NCBI GenBank assembly: GCA_034433795.1
Contig: DAOUAE010000035.1
Location: 1 to 62,572 of the forward strand
DNA length: 62,572 nucleotides
Direction: 5' to 3'
From: DAOUAE01 sp034433795
GTDB taxonomy: Bacteria; Chloroflexota; UBA6077; FW602-bin22; DAOUAE01
Both the position numbers and the translations under genes were made by a program. This document shows, piece by piece, positions 16,724 through 24,843 of this stretch; within the stretch, counting starts at the first letter, position 1, and every line of letters begins with the position of its first letter. The notes beneath the pieces are model-generated. The model was not told the DNA's origin. It saw only the letters and a list, made by a program, of their open reading frames with translations, and did no database searches.

Positions 16724-19573
16724 TCAGCCCCGCCGGACCGGGGCCGGCTGCCCGCCCCGGAGCCAGGCCCGCACCTGGCCGGGCAGGTCACGGGCCGGTC
16801 CCCGCCGCACCGTACAGGGCGGCAGCGATCCCAGAAACTGCTCGCCATAGCCCTTGGTCAGCACCCGCCGGTCGCAGAGCACCACCACGCCCCGGTCGGT
16901 CTGGCTGCGGATGAGCCGGCCGAACCCCTGCTTGAAGCGCAGGACCGCCTGCGGGACGCTATAGGCCAGAAACGGCTGGGGGAACTGCTCAGATCGGGCG
17001 GCGAAGACCGGGTCGGTCGGCACGCTGAACGGCAGTTTGGCGATGACCAGCACGCTGAGCGCCTCGCCGACGATATCGATCCCCTCCCAGAAACTGCTGG
17101 TCCCCAAAAGGACGGTGCGCGGGGTGGTGCGGAAGGTCTGGAGGAGCTGGCGCCGGCCCACCCCCTCGACGCCGTGCCCCAGGACCAGGATCTGCCGCTC
17201 GGCCAGCGGGCCCCGGATCGCCTGGTAGACCTCGCGCAGGGGACGGTAGGCGGTGAAGAGCACCAGCGTCCGGCCCTCGCTGGCCGTGCAGAGGTCGATC
17301 AGCAGGCGGGCGAGGTGTGAGACATACCCCGGCTGATCGGGCTCCGGCAGGTCGGTCGGAAGGTAGAGCAGGGTCGAGCGGGCGTAATCGAACGGCGAAT
17401 CGACCACCAGTTCGCGGGCCTCGTCCAGACCGAGACGCTCTCTGATGAAGGCGCAGGAGCCGTTGACGGCCAGGGTGGCCGAGGTCAGGACCACGCTCTT
17501 TTTGGTGGCGAAGAGCAGTCGCTGGAGGAGCGGACCCACGTGCAGCGGGGCGGTGTGCAGGCTGGTCTGCTCTCCCCCGGCCAGGGTGACCCAGTAGATC
17601 TGTCCCTCGCCAGGCCGGAGCACCAGCTGCTGGATCTCGCGCCGGAGGTCCTCGTTGAACCGCAGGAGTCCGCCGAGCCGCCCCACCAGCCCGCCATAGT
17701 CCAGCACCTGGTGCTCCTCCAGATCGCTCACCAGCGTGGCCAGACGCGAGAGGGTGCGGTGGAGCGCCGTCAGGGAGACGTGCAGGTTCTCCCAGGCCAG
17801 TTCGACGTCCCGCCACCCTGGCGCCCGACGGACCGCCGGGGTGATACGCACCCGCTGGTCGGCGTTCTGGCCCGCCCGCCCGCCCCGGTCCAGGGCGCCG
17901 GCCAGCACGGCGAAGAATTCGCGGGCAGCCCGCCGGGCGTCGCTGGCCAGGGCCAGAAGGTCCTGGGCCAGCGCCTCCCCCTCGCGCTGTATCGGCAGCG
18001 GGACGCCGCGAAGATAGGTGCGGAGGTCGCCGGCCAGGCCGGTCACCCGCTCGCCCTCGGACTGGCCCACCGCCGCCAGGTGGTCCAGCAGATCGCGCAG
18101 ACGCAGGCTGTAGCCAAACTGCTCGGTCGCCTCGTCCTCCAGGTGGTGGGCCTCGTCAATGATGAGGTACTGGTAGTCGGGCAGGACCTGGTTGTTGGCG
18201 GCCAGGTCCGAGAGGAGCAGGGCGTGGTTGACCACGACGATGTGGGCTCCCTCGGCCCGGGCGCGGGCCCGGTAGAGGAAGCAGCGCCGGCGTCCGCGCA
18301 GGCAGGTTCGGGGAGTGCAGGTCTCCTCGGTCGCGCAGACCTTCTGCCAGACCGCCCGCTCGGCCTCGGTCAGATTGAGTTCGCTGACATCGCCGGTCTC
18401 GGTCTGCGGCAGCCAGACGAGAATCTTGATCAGGGTGACGATCTCCTCGGGGCTGAGGTCGGTCCGGTGCCGCAGGGCGTTCCACCGGGTCAGGCAGAGG
18501 TAGTTGCTGCGGCCTTTGAGCAGAGCCACCCGGAACGGGAAGGGCAGCACCCGCTGCAGGTCGGGCAGGTCCTTCTGGCAGAGCTGATCCTGCAGGGTGA
18601 TGGTGTTGGTCGAGACGACCACCCGCTCGCCGTTGTGGACGGCGTGCCAGAGGGCCGGGACGAGGTAGGCGACCGACTTGCCGGTGCCGGTGCCGGCCTC
18701 GACCACCAGATGCTCGCCCCGGTTGAAGGCCTCGGCCACCGCCCGCAGCATCGTCGTCTGCGGGGGGCGGTGCTCGTAGCCGGGGAAAGCGCGGGCGAAG
18801 AGTCCGCCTGGCTCCAGCCAGCCGACCAGTTCGTCGGTCGGGATCGGACGGGGCGTCTCCACCGGCTCGACCGCCTCGGGCTCCCGGTCGGCGGCCAGCA
18901 GGAGCTCGAGGGTCGTCTCGGCGAGATCCCCCTTGGCGGCCAGCTGCTGGAGGATCGAGACGCCGGTGCTCCGGCGGGCCTTGACCCGCTCCAGGTCCTG
19001 AAAGATCACCTTGAGCGGCCAGTCCAGCCTGGCGGCCAGCCGGTTGATCTCCTGGAGGACGGCCAGATCGAGGGCGGCCGCCCGTTCGAGCAGGCGCAGG
19101 AAGAGCTCTTTGGTCAGGAGGGCGTCGGCCGCCGCCCGGTGGGTGGTCTGATAGGGGATGCCGAAGTAGTCGGCCAGGGCGGCCAGGCTGTAGCTGTGAT
19201 GCATGGGGAGCAGGATACTGGCCAGTTCGTAGGTATCGATCGGGAGATTGGTGATCGTCAGGCCGTGGCGGGTCAGGCAGCCGATGTCGCTGCTGATGGT
19301 GTGGGCCACCAGCGGCAGGTCCTCGATGAAGGCCAGGAATTGGTCGGCCACCTCGCTGAAGAGGGGCGCGCGGTCCACCTCCTCCTGCCGGATGCCGGTC
19401 AGGCGCTGGATGGGGAGCGGAATCTCACAGCGCGGGTTGACCAGCGTGGACCAGCTCTCCAGCGTGCGGTCGCCGCGGAACTTGATGGCGGCGATCTCGA
19501 TGATCTGCTGGTTCTCGGGCTGTGGCCCGGTCATCTCCAGATCCAGGGCCACCCAGGTGCGGTGCTCGAGCAT
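16724..19573 (-). CDS. dinG: DinG-type helicase with N-terminal DnaQ-like exonuclease domain
   Basis: The product has about 949 residues. Residues 1-170 form a DEDD exonuclease domain (WVALDLEMTG with the DxE pair, LVAHTISSD, and HRAAADALLT carrying His and Asp). The rest is an XPD/DinG-like superfamily 2 helicase: Walker A EAGTGTGKSVAYL, an insert with clustered Cys (CATEETCTPRTCLRGRRRCF), DEAH (IIDEAHHLEDEA) and a final QGFGRLIRS motif. The four cysteines could hold an iron-sulfur cluster, although many Gram-positive DinG proteins lack one. The ATG at 19573 is preceded by AGGACGAGGAG and a good promoter; the open frame to 19732 is not used. It leads the operon with pit, DUF47 and the AlkZ-like gene. 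Confidence 0.9.
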   Translation of the reverse strand: MLEHRTWVALDLEMTGPQPENQQIIEIAAIKFRGDRTLESWSTLVNPRCEIPLPIQRLTGIRQEEVDRAPLFSEVADQFLAFIEDLPLVAHTISSDIGCLTRHGLTITNLPIDTYELASILLPMHHSYSLAALADYFGIPYQTTHRAAADALLTKELFLRLLERAAALDLAVLQEINRLAARLDWPLKVIFQDLERVKARRSTGVSILQQLAAKGDLAETTLELLLAADREPEAVEPVETPRPIPTDELVGWLEPGGLFARAFPGYEHRPPQTTMLRAVAEAFNRGEHLVVEAGTGTGKSVAYLVPALWHAVHNGERVVVSTNTITLQDQLCQKDLPDLQRVLPFPFRVALLKGRSNYLCLTRWNALRHRTDLSPEEIVTLIKILVWLPQTETGDVSELNLTEAERAVWQKVCATEETCTPRTCLRGRRRCFLYRARARAEGAHIVVVNHALLLSDLAANNQVLPDYQYLIIDEAHHLEDEATEQFGYSLRLRDLLDHLAAVGQSEGERVTGLAGDLRTYLRGVPLPIQREGEALAQDLLALASDARRAAREFFAVLAGALDRGGRAGQNADQRVRITPAVRRAPGWRDVELAWENLHVSLTALHRTLSRLATLVSDLEEHQVLDYGGLVGRLGGLLRFNEDLRREIQQLVLRPGEGQIYWVTLAGGEQTSLHTAPLHVGPLLQRLLFATKKSVVLTSATLAVNGSCAFIRERLGLDEARELVVDSPFDYARSTLLYLPTDLPEPDQPGYVSHLARLLIDLCTASEGRTLVLFTAYRPLREVYQAIRGPLAERQILVLGHGVEGVGRRQLLQTFRTTPRTVLLGTSSFWEGIDIVGEALSVLVIAKLPFSVPTDPVFAARSEQFPQPFLAYSVPQAVLRFKQGFGRLIRSQTDRGVVVLCDRRVLTKGYGEQFLGSLPPCTVRRGPARDLPGQVRAWLRGGQPAPVRRG

Positions 19574-19595
19574 CGTCTCCTCGTCCTGAGGGACG

Positions 19596-19624
19596 ATTTT
19601 ATCACGTCGCCCGCGCCGGCACAA
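19596..19624 (-). promoter_or_regulatory. Promoter of the dinG-pit-DUF47 operon
   Basis: TTGTGC (19619-19624) and TAAAAT (19596-19601) on the reverse strand with a 17-bp spacer. Its -35 box lies just after the terminator of the upstream gene. Confidence 0.6.
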
Positions 19625-19659
19625 AAGCAAAAACCGGCGTGGCCCCGCTTCCACGCCGG
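19625..19659 (-). terminator. Rho-independent terminator of the small 19754-20026 gene
   Basis: A perfect 9-bp stem (CCGGCGTGG/CCACGCCGG) with an 8-base loop is followed on the reverse strand by TTTTTGCTTTT. Confidence 0.85.
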
Positions 19660-19753
19660 TCTCGTTAGAGGAGGAGCAGGTCAGCCTGCGGACCCACGAG
19701 CGCGTCGCGAATCCGCGCCCCGAGATATACATGGGCCGGCCGCGCGGCGTCTA

Positions 19754-20026
19754 TCAGGAGTTCTCGGGATCTTCCTGTCCGGAATTTCCCGACAGCGCCC
19801 GACGCCGGGCCACCAGCGCCGCCCAGAGGGCGGCCCAGACCGCCCGTCGCTCCGCGTCGGTCAGCCGCCGGCCCAGACGCTGGCGGGCGGCCAGCACCCC
19901 CTGACCGGCCAGGAAGCCCCAGGCCCCCGGCTGGCTGGCCAGCCAGCGGTCAACCACCCCCGGATAGGCGGCCAGGGTCTCGGCCACCACCGCCGTCAGC
20001 CACGTCGCCGTCGCCTCTGAGTCCAC
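19754..20026 (-). CDS. Small helical hypothetical protein
   Basis: The product has about 90 residues, with Ala-, Leu-, Trp- and Arg-rich amphipathic helices (WLTAVVAETLAAYPG, AERRAVWAALWAALVARRR). No motif is recognised and no membrane segment is certain. The GTG at 20026 has GGAGG 5 bases upstream; the ATG at 20029 is too close to the same site. A strong terminator follows about 95 bases after the stop, and the gene is divergent from the OsmC gene. The real SD, codon use like its neighbours and terminator support a true gene of unknown function. Confidence 0.6.
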   Translation of the reverse strand: MDSEATATWLTAVVAETLAAYPGVVDRWLASQPGAWGFLAGQGVLAARQRLGRRLTDAERRAVWAALWAALVARRRALSGNSGQEDPENS

Positions 20027-20038
20027 CATCCCCTCCCC

Positions 20039-20068
20039 TTTCAATACCTTATGACCATAGAGTATAAT
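20039..20068 (+). promoter_or_regulatory. Probable promoter of the osmC-like gene
   Basis: TATAAT (20063-20068) is preceded at 18 bp by a weak TTTCAA (20039-20044). Confidence 0.55.
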
Positions 20069-20100
20069 AACGGCGACCGAACCAGTGTCGGAGGGAACCC

Positions 20101-20637
20101 ATGCGGCTCAACAACATCGACCTCGACCGGGTCCAGCAGACGATAGCGGCCATCCGGCAGGACCCGGCCCAGGCCCGGCGCCCGCAGCGCGTCGCCGTCA
20201 CCTGGAACTTCGCCGAGGGCGAGCCCCAGATGCGGGCCACGGTCACGGTCGAAGGCCGGCCCCAGACGCTCGAAGCCGACTCACCGTCCTTCCTCGGCGG
20301 TCAGGGCCTCCGGCCCGGCCCGATCCCCTACTGCCTCTTCGCCTTCGCCAGTTGCTTCGCCGGCTCCTTCGCCGGCGCGGCGGCCGAACTGGGCGTGCGC
20401 CTGACCTACCTCCAGGTCGCCGCCGAAACGGTCGTCGACTTCACCCGACCCCTGGGGCTGGGCGAAAACCCACCGGCCGAAGGCCTGACCTTCATCGTCG
20501 AGGCTGCGACCGACGGCGACCCGGCCCGCCTGGAAGAGGTCAAGGCGCTGGCCTACCGGCGCTGTCCGGCGGTGTACTGCATCACCAACCCCATCCCGCT
20601 GACCGTGCAGCTGAAAACACCCTCCTCCGGCTCCTGA
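20101..20637 (+). CDS. OsmC/Ohr family protein
   Basis: The 178-residue protein fits the OsmC-like fold. It has an N-terminal strand pair (RVAVTWNFAEGEPQMRATVTVEG), GGQGLRPGPIPYCLFAFASCFAGSF with a Cys at the helix start (about residue 94), and a C-terminal RRCPAVYCITN segment with two Cys. OsmC and Ohr proteins reduce organic hydroperoxides with a redox Cys pair. The first Cys fits, while the second usual site is displaced, so peroxidase activity is likely but unproven. The start ATG follows GGAGGG. It stands alone between divergent and downstream promoters. Confidence 0.85.
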   Translation: MRLNNIDLDRVQQTIAAIRQDPAQARRPQRVAVTWNFAEGEPQMRATVTVEGRPQTLEADSPSFLGGQGLRPGPIPYCLFAFASCFAGSFAGAAAELGVRLTYLQVAAETVVDFTRPLGLGENPPAEGLTFIVEAATDGDPARLEEVKALAYRRCPAVYCITNPIPLTVQLKTPSSGS

Positions 20638-20668
20638 AGAGGGCCGGATCCCGTCTCCCGCCGGGCGC

Positions 20669-20697
20669 TTGACAGGGTCGGGTCGCTCGCCTATGCT
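20669..20697 (+). promoter_or_regulatory. Promoter of the Xaa-Pro peptidase gene
   Basis: TTGACA (20669-20674) and TATGCT (20692-20697) with a 17-bp spacer, 43 bases before the GTG start. Confidence 0.8.
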
Positions 20698-20739
20698 CAG
20701 GGCCGGTTCCCGACCACACCGTCCTTGTGGAGGAAAGCC

Positions 20740-21840
20740 GTGCCCACCCGCCTTGAACGGTTCCGCGCCCGGCTGGAGGCCGCCGGGCACGATGGAGCGG
20801 TCGTCGCCTTCCCACCCCACATCTACTATCTCAGCGGCCTCACCCCCCCAGCCCGCGGGCAGACCTTCCTGGTCGTCGGCCCCACCACGGCCATCGCCGT
20901 CGTCCCGGGCAGCAGCCCGACCAGCGCCGGGCCCGGCGTCACCGTCTCCCCTTACGAGGACTACTCCTCCCGTCAGGTCATCGACCCTCTGCAGGCCGCC
21001 CGGCAGGCCCTGCAGAGCGCCCTGGCTGAGGCGGGTCTCTACGGCAAACGGGTGGCGCTGGAGAGCAGCGCCCTGCCCCACACCTACGCCACCATCGTCA
21101 GCGAACACGCCCAGCGGGCCGATCTGGGCGACCTCCTCCTGGAGATGCGCCGCCAGAAAGACCCCGACGAGATCGCCGCCATCCGCCGGGCCATCGCCAT
21201 TCTCGACGCCGCCTATGCCACCGCCCAGCAGACTATCGCCCCCGGCGTCAGCGAACTGGAGGTCTACCAGGCCATCTTCCAGACGATCCTGCACCGGCAC
21301 GGCGAGCCCTTCTTCCTCCAGGGCGATTTCGTCTCCGGCCCCCGCAGCGCCGGCATCGGTGGTCCCCCGACCGCCCGGCGGCTGGAGCCGGGCGACCTCT
21401 TCATCATCGATCTCTTCCCGGTCCTGCACTTCTACAAAGGCGACCTCTGCCGGACGTTCGTCGTCGGTCAGCCCACGCCGGAGCAGCGGGCCCTTCACAC
21501 CCTCCTGGAGGAGGCGCTGGCCAGAGGCGCCGAGGCCCTGCGTCCGGGGGTCACCGGGGCCGAGGTCGACCGCCTCGTCCGGGGACACCTCCAGGCCGCC
21601 GGCTACGGGCAGTACTTCCCCCACCACAGCGGCCACGCCATCGGCCTGGGACACCCCGAGCGACCGTATCTCATCCCCGGCGAGACCCTGCCCCTGGCCG
21701 AGAACATGGTCGTCACCCTGGAGCCGGGCCTCTACCGTCCTGGCTTCGGCGGCATGCGCCTGGAGCAGAACTTCCTCATCACCGCCAGCGGAGCCGAGCC
21801 TCTCTCGACCTTCCCCCTCACCCTCATCGCCTGCCCCTGA
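20740..21840 (+). CDS. M24 family Xaa-Pro peptidase (PepQ/YpdF-like)
   Basis: The 366-residue cytosolic protein has an N-terminal creatinase-like domain (about 1-130) and a C-terminal pita-bread metallopeptidase domain. All five metal ligands are visible: two Asp in FIIDLFPVLHFYKGD, His in HHSGHAIGLGH, Glu in VTLEPGLY and Glu in GGMRLEQNFL. It should cleave an N-terminal residue ahead of proline. The GTG at 20740 has GGAGG 7 bases upstream. It is followed by a symmetric hairpin shared with the convergent gene. Confidence 0.92.
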   Translation: MPTRLERFRARLEAAGHDGAVVAFPPHIYYLSGLTPPARGQTFLVVGPTTAIAVVPGSSPTSAGPGVTVSPYEDYSSRQVIDPLQAARQALQSALAEAGLYGKRVALESSALPHTYATIVSEHAQRADLGDLLLEMRRQKDPDEIAAIRRAIAILDAAYATAQQTIAPGVSELEVYQAIFQTILHRHGEPFFLQGDFVSGPRSAGIGGPPTARRLEPGDLFIIDLFPVLHFYKGDLCRTFVVGQPTPEQRALHTLLEEALARGAEALRPGVTGAEVDRLVRGHLQAAGYGQYFPHHSGHAIGLGHPERPYLIPGETLPLAENMVVTLEPGLYRPGFGGMRLEQNFLITASGAEPLSTFPLTLIACP

Positions 21841-21847
21841 GAGCCCC

Positions 21848-21879
21848 GGCGGGCGCGCCGTGTTTCCGGCGCGCCCGCC
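21848..21879. terminator. Bidirectional hairpin between convergent genes
   Basis: GGCGGGCGCGCCG pairs perfectly over 13 bp with CGGCGCGCCCGCC across a TGTTTC loop. It lies between two convergent stop codons and overlaps one of them. There is no T-tract, so termination may not be purely intrinsic. Confidence 0.6.
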
Positions 21880-22730
21880 TACGCCGCGTCCAGATCGCGC
21901 AGAAGGCGGTCGAGGTAGGCCAGATCCGCCTGCACGCACCAGTCCTCATCGAGGAAGCCCGGGATGCTCTCGACGGTGAAGACGAGGTCCGGCCGGGCCT
22001 GCCGCAGCAGCCGGACGATGGCCGGCAGCGGCACCAGCCCCTGGCCCAGACGGGTGTAGAGCACCTGGTAGCCGAACCGCCCCGAGCCACCCAGCTCCTG
22101 GACCGAGACGATGGCCAGGTCGCGCATATGGGTCGAGCGGACAAACGGCGCCAGCCGCTCGGCCGCCTCCAGCGGGTCCTCGAAGACGGCCACCGGGTTG
22201 CCCGTATCGAAGTTCACCCCAAACCAGGGGCTGCCGACCGCCTCGACCAGCTGCAGCAGCTCGGTCGAGCGGAAATCGGCGTGGTTCTCCTGGGCCAGCA
22301 CCAGCCGGCGCGCGGCTGCCTCTGGCACCAGGGCGTGGGCCGCCTCCAGCGCCCGCGCCATCTCGGTGGCAACATCGATCCCCGGCTGGCTGCGGAACCA
22401 GCCGGTCGTCTGCCAGCAGCCCCAGGCGCCCAGCTCCGCCGCCAGATCGAGCAGCGGCCGGACGCGGTCCAGCGTCTGGGCGACGGGCTGACCGGGAACG
22501 GTCACCGCCCCCAGTCCGAGCTGCACCCGCAGGTCCAGGTCCTCGAGCAGCCGGCGGAGATCCCGCACCGCCTCCGGCGAGCGGTCCGGGATCTGGAAGG
22601 CGTGGAGCATGATGTGCCGGACCCCGCGTCCGGCCAGGTGGCGAAGGAGGTCGGAGAGCGGCCAGCCGGCGGCCAGCCGCCGGTGGTAGCTGTAGGTGGC
22701 GACGCCGATCTGGGGATGCAGCCCGCTCAT
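21879..22730 (-). CDS. TIM-barrel sugar phosphate isomerase/epimerase
   Basis: The product has about 283 residues in the AP-endonuclease 2-like family. It opens with IGVATYSYHRRL and carries LVLAQENHADF (metal Glu), WFGVNFDTGNP (Asp), RSTHMRDLAI (His, Asp) and FTVESIPGF (last Glu). Substrate unknown; relatives act on inositols, tagatose or keto sugars. Its ATG overlaps the stop of the upstream gene (ATGA at 22727-22730), so the two TIM barrels are translated together and may form a pathway or a heteromeric pair. The long upstream extension of the frame is shadow coding in the neighbour. Confidence 0.85.
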   Translation of the reverse strand: MSGLHPQIGVATYSYHRRLAAGWPLSDLLRHLAGRGVRHIMLHAFQIPDRSPEAVRDLRRLLEDLDLRVQLGLGAVTVPGQPVAQTLDRVRPLLDLAAELGAWGCWQTTGWFRSQPGIDVATEMARALEAAHALVPEAAARRLVLAQENHADFRSTELLQLVEAVGSPWFGVNFDTGNPVAVFEDPLEAAERLAPFVRSTHMRDLAIVSVQELGGSGRFGYQVLYTRLGQGLVPLPAIVRLLRQARPDLVFTVESIPGFLDEDWCVQADLAYLDRLLRDLDAA

Positions 22731-23653
22731 GCCCCCTCCTGTCCGGCCGCCGGACCGGAGCGGCGCTTCTGCGGGAGGAACTGCGCCAGATGCCGACGGC
22801 CGATATCGAAGCCGTCCAGACCCGGACAGTCGCGGTCCTCGTTCTCGATGCAGAGCACGTAGTCGTAGCCGGCGGCGTGCAGGGCCCCGATGATCGTCCC
22901 CCAGTTCAGCTGCCCGCGCCCCGGCACCCGGTAGTGCCACCACCAGTTGCCGATGATCCCCTGGCGAAAGAGCATGTAGGGCGAAATTTCGCAGTCCTTC
23001 ACATCGGCGTAGTACCACTTCCCGGCGAACAGCCGGATCGCGTCCTCGACCGGGGTGATGTGCAGCCAGACAAGGTGCGAAGGATCACAGGAGAGCCCCA
23101 GGGCGTCGGAGGGGATGGCGTCGAGACAGCGCTCCCACATCTCCGGGTTGCAGGCGATGTTCCCCATCCGGACCGCCGTGTCCAGGGCGATCCTGACCCC
23201 TTTCTCCTCAGCGTAGCGCACGACCGGCGTGAACATCGCCCGGAAGAGGTCCACCACCTCTTGCGACTTATCGGTGGGATTGCCCGGTGGCTGTGACGGC
23301 ATGCCGTAGAAATGCCAGCCATAGGGGCTGCCGGTGTTGGTGATGACCACCGGGGCCCCGAGGAGCGCCGCCGCGTCAATGCAGAGCCGCAGCCGCTCGC
23401 GCTGGCGCTCCCGCTCGGCGGGATCGGGATGGAGGAGGGGCGTGTGGGCCGTGAGCGCCGCCAGGTAAAGACCGTGCCGGCGCAGCGTGTCGGTGATGTA
23501 GTCTGGCCCTTCACGGAGCACACGCGCCGGCTCAGCCACCCCCCGACAGGCCAGCCGCACCGCGTCGAACTCGTGGGCCGCCGCCCAGGCCGCACACTCC
23601 TCCAGGCTCCAGACGCCCTCGCGACCGGCCTCGGTCGAAAAACTCAGGTCCAT
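22727..23653 (-). CDS. TIM-barrel sugar phosphate isomerase/epimerase
   Basis: The 308-residue protein has the same fold: opening LSFSTEAG, VRIALDTA at the first metal Glu position (Asp seen instead), LGLSCDPSHLVWL (Asp, His), YYADVKDCE (Asp) and YVLCIENEDRD (Glu). The IENED-x-DCPGLDGF region resembles larger inosose/3-keto-sugar isomerases that bind substrate near the last strand. It is the first gene of a two-gene coupled operon behind a good promoter. The Asp in ALDTA, where relatives usually have Glu, could weaken metal binding or mark a subfamily. Confidence 0.82.
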   Translation of the reverse strand: MDLSFSTEAGREGVWSLEECAAWAAAHEFDAVRLACRGVAEPARVLREGPDYITDTLRRHGLYLAALTAHTPLLHPDPAERERQRERLRLCIDAAALLGAPVVITNTGSPYGWHFYGMPSQPPGNPTDKSQEVVDLFRAMFTPVVRYAEEKGVRIALDTAVRMGNIACNPEMWERCLDAIPSDALGLSCDPSHLVWLHITPVEDAIRLFAGKWYYADVKDCEISPYMLFRQGIIGNWWWHYRVPGRGQLNWGTIIGALHAAGYDYVLCIENEDRDCPGLDGFDIGRRHLAQFLPQKRRSGPAAGQEGA

Positions 23654-23688
23654 ACCGCCACCCCTCCCACGGCGAAACTCCGCCCGGC

Positions 23689-23717
23689 AGGATAGCCGAA
23701 CCGGCGCGCGCTGGCAA
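23689..23717 (-). promoter_or_regulatory. Promoter of the paired TIM-barrel operon
   Basis: TTGCCA (23712-23717) and TATCCT (23689-23694) on the reverse strand with a 17-bp spacer, about 35 bases before the ATG. Confidence 0.7.
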
Positions 23718-23763
23718 GAGGCAGCCGCTGGGGCGTCGCCGACCGACCCCCCCGGCCTCGCGG

Positions 23764-24462
23764 TCAGAGCCCGGCCGGAGGCGATGGCGGCCGCTCGCGA
23801 GACCGGCGGTCGCTGGCCAGCCGGGCCTGTCCCTGGACCCGGAGGATCAGCTCCTCGAGCAACCAGACCGCCGTGGCGATCCGCTGCAGCTGCTGGAGAC
23901 CGCCAGGCCCCAGAAAAGCACCGTAGGAGCGCTGGAGGGTGTTCACCGCCAGACGAATCGTCGTCACCGGCACCTGCCAGCCAGTCCGCAGACTCTCGAC
24001 CACCCCGCGCCAGATCAGCGCCCGCTCGGCGATCTCGGCCTGGAGATCGGCGATGCGCTCCTGGTAGCGCTGGACCGCGCTCAGGTCGCGCAGGAGCAGC
24101 AGCGTCCGGGAGCCCCGGTCGTCGGGCGCCAGCACCGGGACATAGCGGGCCTCGACCAGCGCCACGGTGCCATAGGCGGTGGCCAGACGCATCGGCTGGG
24201 GGCCAAGGGCCGCCCGCTCCTCGATGGCCCGCTGGGCCTGGCAGCGCTCGGCACAGAGCGGCCGCCCCCGCTCATCCTGACACTCCAGCACCCGGCAGGA
24301 GAGCTGCCCAATATCGCGGCCTGTCCAGCCGGTGATCCGTTCGGCCGCCGGGTTCAGGGCGATCACCCGCCGCCAGCGGTCGATCACCAGCACCCCTTCG
24401 CCGGTCTGGAGAAAGACCTCCTCCAGACAGGCCCGCTCGACGGACAGGCGATCGGTCGCCAC
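23764..24462 (-). CDS. PAS-domain protein without a kinase catalytic domain
   Basis: The product has about 232 residues. A PAS domain (EVFLQTGEGVLVIDRWRRVIALNPAAERITGW, about 10-45, through VLLLRDLS-like strands) is followed by a coiled segment (RYQERIADLQAEIAERA) and a helical pair (RGVVESLRTGWQVPVTTIRLAVNTL). This looks like a dimerisation/histidine phosphotransfer region, but no phosphoacceptor His or HATPase domain follows. CRVLECQDERGRPLCAERC holds four Cys that could bind metal or act as a redox switch. It is co-transcribed with the preceding 96-residue protein. GTG 24462 is preceded by AGGGAG. It may be a partner-binding sensor or a remnant of a sensor kinase. Confidence 0.7.
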   Translation of the reverse strand: MATDRLSVERACLEEVFLQTGEGVLVIDRWRRVIALNPAAERITGWTGRDIGQLSCRVLECQDERGRPLCAERCQAQRAIEERAALGPQPMRLATAYGTVALVEARYVPVLAPDDRGSRTLLLLRDLSAVQRYQERIADLQAEIAERALIWRGVVESLRTGWQVPVTTIRLAVNTLQRSYGAFLGPGGLQQLQRIATAVWLLEELILRVQGQARLASDRRSRERPPSPPAGL

Positions 24463-24479
24463 ACCGCGCTCCCTGGCCC

Positions 24480-24770
24480 TCAGACGGTCACATCGACGAA
24501 CTGGCCAGCGGGGATCGCGGACCGCCCGGCCACCCCGTAGCCACGCCCCCCCGGCAAGCCACCGCCGAGCAGCCACAGCCGTCCGTCCCGCGCCAGCCCC
24601 AGTCGGATCTCCAGAACCTCGCCGGGCTCGCCCCCGACCAGAATCGTCCCGGTGGGGGCCGCCCGCTCCACCACCAGCCGGGCGACCGGGCGCACGGGGA
24701 GAAGGGCCGGCCCACCACCGAGCGCGGGCACCTCCCGCGCGGTCGCCAGGGTCGGGGTGACGGCCGTCAT
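24480..24770 (-). CDS. Small beta-rich hypothetical protein
   Basis: The 96-residue protein has alternating hydrophobic strands (ARLVVERA, GTILVGGEPGEVLEIRLGLARDGRLWLLGG) and many Gly. No known domain is recognised; the pattern could suit a small beta-barrel. The ATG at 24770 has GGAGGGAGGG just upstream and follows a promoter. Its stop is 17 bases before the PAS-protein start, so the two are one transcript and may act together. Confidence 0.6.
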   Translation of the reverse strand: MTAVTPTLATAREVPALGGGPALLPVRPVARLVVERAAPTGTILVGGEPGEVLEIRLGLARDGRLWLLGGGLPGGRGYGVAGRSAIPAGQFVDVTV

Positions 24771-24813
24771 AACCCTCCCTCCAGCAGCGGAGCCACCAGC
24801 CGTTCGTACGGCC

Positions 24814-24843
24814 ATTCTACGCGGGCGTCACGCGATCCGTCAA
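24814..24843 (-). promoter_or_regulatory. Promoter of the small protein/PAS protein operon
   Basis: TTGACG (24838-24843) and TAGAAT (24814-24819) on the reverse strand, 18-bp spacer. The -35 box overlaps the stop codon of the upstream dehydrogenase gene. Confidence 0.65.

Noticed and set aside
19660..19753. Possible small RNA gene upstream of the strong terminator
   Set aside because: I looked for tRNA, SRP RNA and 6S patterns on both strands and found none. It is best read as the 3' untranslated region of the small gene.
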